DNA of 64,000 nt from Niastella sp966212235. GTDB lineage: Bacteria > Bacteroidota > Bacteroidia > Chitinophagales > Chitinophagaceae. How positions within the stretch are numbered: the first letter of the stretch is position 1; each line of letters opens with the position of its first letter. The notes below the pieces were generated by a model. It had not been told where the DNA came from, ran no database searches, and was given only the letters and a program-made list of their open reading frames with translations. Positions 31,415-43,400 of this stretch are shown here, piece after piece. Location: positions 1-64,000 of the forward strand of contig CBIHPP010000001.1 of the NCBI GenBank assembly GCA_966212235.1. The letters are read 5' to 3'. Made by a program: the position numbers and the translations under genes.

Positions 31415-34400
31415 ATGAGTAACCATACAGGGTTAGAAATAGCTATAATAGGAATGGCGGGCCAGTTTCCCGGTGCGGAAGATGTGGATCGGTTCTGGCA
31501 GAATCTGAAAAACAGTGAGGAGTCTATAACCAGTTTAGCGGATCAGGACATTCTTAATGAAGGGGAAGACAGAAGTATATTACAGGACCCTTTTTACATC
31601 AGGGCCAATGCGTTTGTTTCCGGTAAAGAATATTTCGATGCTGATTTTTTTGGTTATCGTCCGGGTGAGGCAAAAATTATGGATCCGCAGATGAGGCTGT
31701 TTCATGAAAATTGTTGGAAGGCGATGGAGGATGCGGGCTACGATCTGGCGCGCGTGAAAGATAAAATTGGTGTTTTTGCGGGAGCTACATCTAATTATAA
31801 TTGGGAGGTATTTTCTATTCTGGCCAACAGGCAAAACGATGTAGATGATTTTACGGCCTCACAGCTCAGAAATGTAAATTATTTATGCTCCCGGGTTGCC
31901 TATAAGATGAATCTGCAGGGACCGGTAATGTTTATAAATACAGCCTGTTCTACTTCCCTTGTTACTATAGAAAGGGCTGTAATGAGTCTTATATTAAGAG
32001 AATGTAACATGGCGATGGCCGGAGGTGTTACGATTAATAATTATACTTATCAGGGCTATCAGTATAAAGAGGGAATGATCCTTTCAAAAGATGGTCATTG
32101 CAGGCCATTCGACAGTGACGCAAGCGGTACGGTAGCAGGAGAAGGTGTGGGTGTTGTTGTATTGAAGCGATTAGCAGATGCAATCAAAGACCGTGATAAT
32201 ATTTATGCAGTAATTAAGGGTGCTGCTGTCAATAATGACGGTCATCAAAAAGTTTCGTTTACAGCCCCGAGCCCGAACGGCCAATATCTGTGTGTGTTAA
32301 AAGCGATAAACATGGCTCGTATTCAGCCTGAAAGCATAAGCTATGTTGAAGCACACGGAACCGGTACGCTGTTGGGCGATCCTATAGAAGTGGAAGCATT
32401 GAACAGGATCTTTGGCGAAAGCAGTAAAAAATATTGTGCGTTGGGTTCAGTAAAAGGTAATGTTGGTCACCTCGATGCAGCGGCAGGCGTTACAGGATTT
32501 ATTAAAACAGTTTTATCGCTTTACCACCGGAAAATACCTGCCAGCCTTCATTATAAAACGGCAAATCCGGAAATTGATTTTTCTAAAAGCCCACTTTATG
32601 TAAATACGGAATTGCGTGAGTGGGCGAACGATACTTATCCATTACGCGCAGGGGTAAGTTCATTTGGGATTGGGGGCACCAATGCGCATATTATTCTGGA
32701 AGAGGCGCCCGTGCCCGAGGCGTCATCAGCAAGCCGTCCATATCAATTGTTCCTTTTTTCAGCGAAGACAATAAATTCGCTGAAAAGGTATACGGCAAAA
32801 ATGAGTGAATATTTATTGAGTTGTGAGCATGCTAAGCTGCCGGATGTTGCCTATACGCTGCACGTTGGACGCAGTCATTTCCGGTACCGCAAAGCAATTG
32901 TATGTAGTACCGTGGAAGATGCCGTGGCGAAGATACAGGCGCTTAAAGATCTTGATACTACAAGTGCCATACCCGAGAAAAGGCGAAAAAGAATTGTTTT
33001 TATGTTTCCCGGCCAGGGTGCGCAGTACCATCAAATGTGCCAGGGGCTTTATCAACAGGAAGCATTCTTTCGCTCGGTAGCCGATAGCTGCTTTGCTATT
33101 GTTAACCGGATCAGCGGAATTGATTTAAAAAAGGTTTTGTTTGACATAGGACCAGGTGCAGGGGATTTAATAGATCAAACTGAATATACACAGCCTTTGC
33201 TGTTCATCGTTGAGTATTCATTAGCCCGGTTACTGCAAAAATGGGGCATCAGTCCTGATATAATGATCGGGCATAGTATAGGCGAGTACGTTGCTGCATG
33301 CATAAGTGGGGTGTTTTCTTTGGAAGATTGTTTATCCCTGGTGCTGAAACGCGGATCGTTCATGCAGCAAGCGCCACGCGGCGTTATGCTAAGCGTATTT
33401 GCAAAAGAGCATGATCTACGAAAATATCTTGAAGACAATCGGGCGGTATCGCTGGCTGCAATAAACAGTACGGAGTTTTGCGTTGTATCAGGTGAAGTAA
33501 CTACTATTGATCATTTCAAAACTGCGTTGGAAAGATCGGGAATTAATTGCAAGATCATTCGCACCTCGCATGCATTTCATTCGCATATGATGGATGGAAT
33601 AGTCGCGGATTTTATACAGGAAGTAAAAAAAATAAAAACGAATACGGGTAGCATACCGTTTATTTCAAATCTCACAGGAAATTATATAACCGGAGAAGAA
33701 TATACCGATCCAGGATACTGGGGACGTCATTTGCGTGAAACCGTTAATTTCAGAGGCGGTATTGACACGTTGTTAAGTAATGAGGAACTACTCTTCGTTG
33801 AGGTAGGCCCGGGAAGGTCGCTGGCCGGCTTTGTACGTTCGCACGAACGGCGTACACCCGAGCATAAAGTGGTTAACCTGATAAGACATGTGCAGGAAGA
33901 GTCGGTGGATGATGTCGCTCAACTGTTAAAAGGAGTGGGGGAGCTTTGGACGGAAGGGGTGGAGCCTTTATGGGATGAATTTTACGAAAATGAAACCCGT
34001 AATAGAGTGGCGATTCCGACCTATGAGTTCGAAAAGATAAAATATCCTGTTAATGTAAATGCAGGTAGGATATTGTCGAATATGATTATTGATAAAACAG
34101 GGAAGAATAAAGATATCTCACAATGGTTCTATGTTCCTTCCTGGAAGCTGACGCCGTTATCCTTGAATACAAAAAAGCCACATGCACATTGTATAATGAT
34201 ATTTTCTGACGATGTAATGGGGAATGGGTTACAGGCTGAATTGCAATCAAAGGCGGATCGTATTATTAGAGTAACGCCGGCGAAAAAATTCAGGGAGATA
34301 TCCCCCTTGCAGTATGAACTGAATCCTTCCAGTGCAGATGATTATACACTGCTGGTTGCACGTTTGTCAAGTCATCGTTATCTGCCCGATACCATAGTTC

Positions 34401-37400
34401 ATGCCTGGAATCTTATACCACAATATGAACCGGGAGATGATGAGCAAATAAAAGACCTGGTTTTTTACAGCGTTGTGGAACTCATCAAAGCTTTTTACAT
34501 TTCCGGAAAACTATCAGAGAAGAACTTTATCTTATTTACAAAGGATCTTCATCCGGTATTACACAAAACACAACGGGGAGTTCTCCAGGCGTTGCCGGCA
34601 GGATTATTAAAAGTGATATCCCAGGAATATCCAACCGTATTGACCACTCATATCGATATCAGCAGTGATGATCTGGAAGATAAAGAGTTGTTGAAATGGC
34701 TGTCCGCTGAGGTTTTGTCACCAGGACGTGGCCGGGAAATATCATACAGGCAATCAGCACGATGGGAGCGTTTATATGAAAAAGTTGAAGCCAACAGGGA
34801 TATACATCCTCTAATATTCAAACAAAGGGGTGTTTACGTAATAACAGGTGGACTTGGTGCTGTTGGGTACACCTTTGCGGAATATTTATTAAAGAATTAT
34901 CAAGCAACTGTATGGCTTCTTGGTCGCACCAGCTTGCCCGAAACAGGCGAATGGCCTACCGTTTTACAAAATGAACGTACAAACGGACATACCAGGTCCC
35001 GGATTGTAAAAATGCAGGAGTTAAGTAAATCAGGCGGACAGGTAATTTACCGGCCATGCGATACGACTGACGAGACTTCACTGGCAAAAACGCTCAATGA
35101 AATTGAGGCGGCATCGGGTAATATAAATGGGATAATCCATGCTGCCGGCAAACTGCCTGAGTCGTTACCCAAAATTACTACTGAGCTCACACGACATGAT
35201 TTTGAGAATTATTTAGAAGCAAAGGTTAAGGGGTTGGAAATATTGAAGCATGTTACAGATAAAAGAGAACCCGATTTTGTATTGGTAACTTCCTCGGTTG
35301 CTACCGTTTTAGGTGGCATTGGGTTTGGCGGCTATGCACCGGCCAATAATTTTATAAATTATTTTATCAACAGCCAGCGTTTGACCGGGAATTGTGAGCG
35401 CTGGTTAAGTATCAATCTGGACGCATTGGATCTTCAGCATTCCTATAGTGATGGAGCTATCGGTAAAGAGGAATTGAATGAAGTGCTGGAAAGGGCAATG
35501 GGCATACTATCTGTTTCACAGGTATTCGTATCTGCAGGAGACCTGAATGGCCGTTTGGAAAAATGGGTGTATTCGGCTAAAGGAGCTGCGGGCGATTTAC
35601 CGGAAGGGGCAAATGGAATGGATCTGTTAACCATACCCGAAGATCAAAGCAATACGGTTGATGTCGAAAATAGTACCATTCAAAAACTGAGCGTTATCTG
35701 GCAGCATTTTTTTGGTAAAGGAACCGTTGGGGCTGGCGATGACTTTTTTGAGTCAGGCGGCGATTCATTAAAAGCGCTCACCATTATCAATCGTATTTCC
35801 AAGGCTTTCAGGGTAGATATATCGGTAAAAGACTTTTTTAATCATGCGACCATAACAAAGCTCGCTACGTATATCGACTCAAAAAAAGCAATACCTGAAT
35901 TATTACAAAGTCTGTCGATTACAGGTGATATACCTTCCTGTTCGTTCAAACCTTATTATAAATTAAGCGCCGCTCAGAAACGTTTGTATTTTTTGCATGA
36001 GTTTGACAAAAGCTCGTTGGCGTACAATATGCTCCGCTTTGTTCAACTGGAAGGAGATCTGGATAAAGATCGCCTGAATGAAGTATTGACTCAGCTTGTA
36101 TTACGGCACGACAGTTTAAGGACTTCATTCGTGCTTGTTGACGGTGAACCCTGGCAGAAGATCGTTGATCACACGACCCTGAATATTGAATATTATTCAG
36201 CAAATGATGCCGGGATACCGGAAAGAATAAAAGAATTTATAAGGCCTTTCGACCTGAGTCAGGGCCCTTTATTAAGAGTAGGGTTACTGCGCATTGCTGC
36301 CCGGAAACATTTACTGATGGTCGATATCCATCATATCATTAACGATGGGATATCTGAAGATATATTGATTAAGGATTTTCTATCATTATACCGTGGAGAA
36401 ACCTTGCCGCCGCTGCCCTTGCAGTATAAGGACTATGCGGAGTGGCAGCAGAGCAGTCGGGAACAGGAGCGCATAACGGCTCAGAAAGTTTTTTGGCTCG
36501 GTGAGTTTTCAGAAGATGTAACCCCGCTTGAGTTGCCTTTTGATTACAGCCGGCCTGCGGTTAAAAGCGAGCAGGGCGATTGTGTTAATTTTTCTTTCAG
36601 CGCTACCCAGACCGCCGCTTTGCGCAATCTGGCTTCTGGCGAAGGGGCGTCGATGTTCATGGTATTGCTGGCCTTGTACAATGTATTGTTGTCAAAGCTG
36701 AGCAACCAGGAAGATATTGTGATTGGTATACCCACCGCCGGCCGTCAACATGCCGACCTGGAAGGGATCATCGGCATGTTTGTAAACACGCTACCGCTCC
36801 GCAATTACCCGAAAGGATCAATGTCGTTTAAAGAGCTGCTGGCAGCCGTAAAGTTAAAAACCCTGTCGGCATTGCAGAACCAGGAATACCAATACGAGGA
36901 CCTGATAGAAGTGCTGCAGGTAAGCCGGGACATGAGCCGCAATCCGCTGTTCGATGTGGTGCTTTCATACCAGAATTATGAAGAAACAAGTCTTGAACTG
37001 CCTGGTATAACCATCAGTACTTATAACCGCGAGCACCGTACGGCCAAATTCGACTTAACCCTTGTTGTATGGGAAGCAAATGACCAATTGCAAGGGAGCT
37101 TTGAGTATTGTACGGCCCTTTTCAGCCAGCAAACGGTCAGGCGGTTTGCAGCTTATCTTCAACAGATCGTAAACACGGTCGTAAAGGATACAGCTATCCG
37201 TGTAGCCGACATAGAAGTAATAGACAGCGAAGAAAAACATCAGCTGCTGTATGGTTTGGATAATACGGCCGTTGCCTGGCCGCACCATGAAACAATTGTA
37301 TCGCTGTTTAATAAGCAGGTAATAAAGTTTGGAGAAAAAACAGCAGTGGAGTTGGCAGGGGAATCGATCAGCTACAGGCAGTTACAGGAGAAAAGCAATC

Positions 37401-40400
37401 AACTGGCCTGGTGGTTGCGCCAGGAGGGCGTGGCAACCGGTAGCATCGTCGCCTTATTAACGGACCGCTCTATCGATACCATTGTGGGGATGCTGGCTAT
37501 TTTAAAGGCTGGCGGCGCCTATTTGCCGATCGATGTGGATTACCCGGCTGAAAGAATACAGTACATGCTGTCAGATAGTGCAGCCAGTCTATTACTTACC
37601 ACGCACAAAGAATTTGCAGTTAACCAAAACATACCAACGATCTGGTTACAGGATGATCGTATTGCATCCTACAGTTTGGAATCGCCCGATCATATAAACC
37701 AGCCGGAAGATGTCTGCTATATTATCTATACGTCAGGCACAACGGGCCGTCCCAAAGGCGTGATGATAGACCATAGCAATGTGGTTCGGCTGCTGTTTAA
37801 TGCTTCCCTTCCATTTGATTTTACAGCCGATGATGTGTGGACCATGTTCCATAGCCATTGTTTTGACTTTAGCGTGTGGGAGATCTATGGAGCGTTATTG
37901 TATGGAGGAAAGCTGGTCATCGTACCCAAAGACATAGCGAAGGACCCCGTCTTGTATTTAAAGATCCTAAAAGACAAACAGGTTACGATAGTGAATCAAA
38001 CGCCTTCGGCCTTTTATAATTTAATACAGGCCGATGAGCAGGACCCGAAACCGGGCATGCAGGTTCGGTATGTGATATTTGGCGGCGAGGCCTTGCATCC
38101 TGGCAGGCTAAAAAGCTGGTATGAGAAATATCCACAGGTAAAGCTGATCAATATGTACGGGATCACGGAAACGACCGTGCATGTAACCTATAAAGAGATC
38201 GGCAGTGCTGAGATTACGAAGAACATCAGCAATATCGGCGTGCCGATTGCCACCTTATCGGCGTATGTATTCGATAAGTATACGAAACTGGTCCCCAGGG
38301 GAGTAAAAGGGGAGTTGTATGTAGGCGGCGCAGGCGTCGGCAAAGGATATTTGAATAAAGAAGAGTTGACAAAGCAACGCTTTATTGACAATCCGTATAA
38401 GGCTGGAGAAAGATTATACAAATCGGGTGATCTGGTAAAGTTAATGGCCAGCGGGGATTTGGAATATGCGGGGCGCATAGATGAACAGGTAAAGATCCGG
38501 GGGTACCGCATAGAGTTAGGTGAAATAGAACAACAGTTAAATACGTATGGGAATATCAAAGAGAGTGTAGTGGTGGTACGGGAACGGGAGGGTAATAAAT
38601 ACCTGGTAGCCTATTATGTATCGGTCGTTAACCCGGATGGTGCCGCCTTACGTAATTACCTGCTGCAACGATTGCCCGATTACATGGTGCCCTCATTTTT
38701 TGTGCACCTCGATCAACTGCCACTTACAGCCAACGGCAAGCTTGATCGAAAGGCGTTACCTGAACCAACGATAACGGGCAGCGAAGAATATACGTCAGCT
38801 GTTACGCCAGCCCAACAGCTTTTAGTAGATATATGGTCAAAAGTGCTGGGCATAGAGCGGATTGGTATAAATGATAACTTTTTTTCTGCTGGTGGAGACT
38901 CCATAAAAAGTATTCAGATTATTGCGCGGGTGCGCGCTGCCGGCTATGACCTTACCGTAAAGGATATATTCACCAGCCAAACCATTGCTTTGTTGTGCAG
39001 CCGCTTGAAGAGCATAGAAACTGTTGCCGATCAATCAATGGTAACAGGAGAAAGCCTGTTGTCGCCAATACAGCATTGGTTTTTTGCAAAGCATCATGAG
39101 CAGCCGCATCATTATAATCAGGCAGTAATGCTGCACTTCAATGAAGGGATAAATGTGGAAATGGTAAAAACGATGTTCGAAAAATTGCAAGAGCACCATG
39201 ATGGATTGCGCACGGTGTTTAAAAAGATCGTAACTGGCTGGAAAGCCATGATCGTTCCTGCTTCCCAATTAAAACTATCCATAAACGAATATGATTTTCG
39301 GGGAAAAAACGATGTATCGGAATCGCTGGAGGTGGCATGCAATGAAGTGCAATCCGGTATGGACCTGGCCAATGGTCCGTTGATGCGATTGGGACTATTT
39401 CACCTGGATGATGGCAGTCGCCTTTTGATTGTGATTCACCATCTGGTGATTGATGGTATTTCATGGAGAATACTGTTTGAAGATATCGAAACGATTTTCC
39501 AGCAGCTGCTCATGCAGGAGAAGATCAGCCTGCCATTGAAGACAGCATCTTTCCGTGACTGGGTATCTCTGTTACATGATCACAGCCAGACGAAAGGGTT
39601 TATGGAGGCGATGGAATACTGGAAGATGGTCATGAACAGGCGGCTGTTGCCCATGGCACGAGACAACGAAGATGGATTGAACCGGGTGAAGGATAGAACG
39701 ATAAGGCGTTTCAGCTTAACCAGCGAAAAAACAGAAAAGCTGTTAACCCAGGTGCATAACGCATATCATACACAGATCAATGATATTTTATTGGCTGCAC
39801 TGCTGTCTGCGCTACATCGTGGTTTTGGCTTGCAGCAGGTAAAGATCGATATGGAAGGTCACGGCAGGGAGCCGGTCGAGGGAGGCGTGAATGTTAGCCG
39901 CACCGTCGGATGGTTCACCAGCATTTACCCTGTCATACTCGAACATCAGGAAGGCTACGCGGGCCAGTTGTTAAAATATGTAAAGGAAAACTTACGGCGG
40001 GTGCCCAATAACGGGATCGATTATTTTATCGGGAAATATATCACGAATGTGTCAGCAATTGCAAATAAAGGGGACGATGCGTGCATCCTGTTTAATTATC
40101 TCGGTCAGTTTGATTCCGATACCCGGAACAGGTCTTATGCTATAGCAAAAGAAAGTGCAGGTGAAACGATAGCTGCCGAATCACGGTGCGCGTATGACTG
40201 GGAAATAGTAGGAATGGTTGTGTCGGGAGAACTAAAAATGAGTATTCATTATAGCAGGTTCCAGTATTTTGAAGCGACGATAGAGAAGTTAATGGTGATC
40301 TATCAGGAAGAACTGGAAAGGTTAATAGAACATTGTTGCACTTGCAGGTCGGGTGAGCTTACTCCTTCTGATCTTACCTATGGCAAGCTATCCATAGGGC

Positions 40401-43400
40401 AACTGGATAAACTACAAGATCAATATGCCATTGAAGACATCTATCCATTATCTCCTATGCAGGAAGGCATGCTGTTTCACGCTTTGCTGAACAGTGCTTC
40501 GGAAATGTATTTTGAGCAGATCATGTATAGGTGGGAGGGTGGTTTGGATAAAGATGCAGTCCGGAAATGTATTGAAAATATCTTGCTGCGGTATGATGTG
40601 CTCAGAACAAAATTTGTTCACGAAGGATATGGCCGCCCGCTTCAAATAGTTTTGAAGAATGTGGATGTACAATATATTTATATAGACATACGGGAAGAGT
40701 TAAAAAGGGATAGCAGCGCGCGAATAATTAAAAATTACCAGCAGGAAGATCGTAATCGTCGATTTGATCTGCGGAAAGATGTGTTGATGCGGTTAACGAT
40801 CCTAAGAACAGGAACGTCGCAGTATGAATTTATCTGGAGCCATCATCACATTTTGATGGATGGCTGGTGCATGGGCCTTATCATAGAGGACTTTCGTAAA
40901 ATGTATAAAAGTGAAATTGATGGCAAGCGTTTGGTGTTAGATCCGGCACCTCGTTATGCAGGCTATATAAAATGGTTGGAAAAACGGGATAAGGAACAAT
41001 CATTCAACTATTGGCGATCGTATTTGCATGAGTATAATGCAATTCCTGTTTTTCCCAGGAAACGATCGGTTGCACTGGCATCAGCTGAAACCCAATTTTC
41101 GAAGTATCAGTTTTCCCTCGATCAGCGCCTTACCGAACAACTGAAAACACTGGCCGTTCAATGTGCAGCAACGCTGAATACGGTGTTTCAGGCAGCGTGG
41201 GGCATATTGCTGAGTAAATACAATAACATGCAGGACGTGGTATTCGGATCTGTCGTATCCGGGCGCTCGGCTGAAGTGGAAGGTATTGAGAAAATGGTAG
41301 GCTTATTTATAAACACCATCCCTGTTCGCATAAAGTATGAAGACCCGGATACAATAGGATCACTGATCAGGCGAATACAGGAAGAAGCCTTACAGGCAGA
41401 ACCGCATCATTATAATTCCCTGGCCGAAATTCAAAGTACAAGCGGGGTCGGCAGAAATTTAATAGATCATATCATTGTCTTTGAAAATTATCCGGTTTCA
41501 AAAGAACTTTCAGCTGACAATCAGAATACGCAAGGTGGATATAAAATAACCAATGTTGAAGCTTTCGAGCAAACAAATTATGATCTGTCTGTAATGGTAA
41601 TGCCGGGTGAAACCCTTGAAGTTGGTATTCATTACAATGTGGCATGTTATGACACAAGTACGATCGAAGCTATTTCTTTACATCTCATCCATATTTTTGA
41701 TCAGCTGTTGCAGTCAGACAAAAAGGTAACGGATGTGGAACTGGTAACCGAGAAGGAACGGAATATGCTTTTGAATTATTTTAATAACACCCTGGTTGAT
41801 TATCCGCAAGATGTAACCATCGTTGATCTCTTCGAAGAACACGTGAAAAGGGCGCCAGGCAGCATGGCGGTTTGTTGTGGCAGCCGGCAGGTAAGCTATA
41901 CACAATTGAATAACCTGGCTGAATCCATAGCAGGTAGGCTTCTTGAACAAACGACGCTTGAGATAAACGATACAATAGCGTTTATGGCCAATCCTTCTAT
42001 AGAGATGATAGCTATAATGCTGGCTATATTGAGAGTGGGTTGTGCTTATGTTGCTTTATCACCGGAAGCGCCTGTAATCAGAAATCAATTAATTTTTGAC
42101 GATAGTGGGGCGAAATTATTGGTTGTGCAGAAAACGGTTATTGAACAAAAACCCGAAGCTGCAACGCTTGCTAAGGAAAATGAGCTGTTGATCGTTGATG
42201 AGAATGCCGATAAGGTGGCCCTTGCAAATATGGCTGCTCTTGCAAAACCGGTAAATAAGCAAATAGATAAAAATGAACGGCTCATATACATAATATACAC
42301 TTCTGGCAGTACCGGAACGCCTAAAGGAGTAGAGGTGCGCATGTCGGGGATCGTAAATATGATTCAGTTCTATCATCAGGCGTTTGCCTTCAAGCCAGGC
42401 GAAAAAGTAAGCCAGGTTGCCAATATTTGCTTTGACGCTTCCGCTTTTGAGATCTGGCCATGTCTTACAGGTGGAGGCCAGCTTTACATAGCTTCTCCCG
42501 ATATCAGGCTCGATACAGGCTTAATGGAAGATTGGTTGATCAGCAACCAGATCGGATTTACATTTCAACCACCTGCCATAGCAGAGCGGTTACTGAAGCG
42601 GAAAGAAATTATACGCAGCGGCAGTTTGAAGGTCATGAATGTGGCGGGTGATGTGCTGAACTATTACCCCCAGGAAAAGCTGCCATTTAAACTATTCAAT
42701 CTTTATGGTCCAACAGAAGATTCGGTTTGGACAACCTGGAATGAATTAAGGTATGACAGAACGATGCATAATTACAGCATTGGCAAACCGATTGCTAACA
42801 AGAAAGTTTACATGGTGGATAAGCATAATAAACTATTACCCATCGGTGTGGCCGGAGAGCTGTGTATAAGTGGCAAAGGATTGGCAAAGGGGTACCTTAA
42901 CAACGAAACGTTAGCAAAGCAGAAATTTATAAACAATCCTTTCGAACCAGGCGAAGTAATGTACAAAACAGGTGACCTGGCAAAATGGTCTTATGAAGGA
43001 GAAATTGAGTTCCTGGGGCGTATTGACACGCAGGTTAAGATCAGAGGATTCAGGATTGAACTGGGAGAAATAGAATCGAGTGTAAAAGAATTTGATAAGA
43101 TACTTGAAGCGGCAGTCGTTGTGCATGGTGAAAATGAGGGTCGGAGTTTGGTAGTTTATTATACGTCCCCACAGGCTATCGATGCACAGGATATCAAAAA
43201 ACACCTGACTGAACGATTGCCGGATTATATGGTCCCTTCTTTTTTTATTCAGTTACAAAAATTGCCATATTCGATAAGCGGTAAGCTCGACAAAAAATCG
43301 TTGCCTGCGCCGGTCTTTGAAGCGTCTGGCAAATCAATGGTTCCTGTTAATGATGTACAAAAAGAGCTGGTTGCTATCTGGTCAGGAATATTGGGTATTG

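Noticed and set aside
1..38762. The long direct repeat as an insertion sequence or transposon
   Set aside because: No transposase, terminal inverted repeats or target duplications; the borders fall at NRPS domain boundaries.
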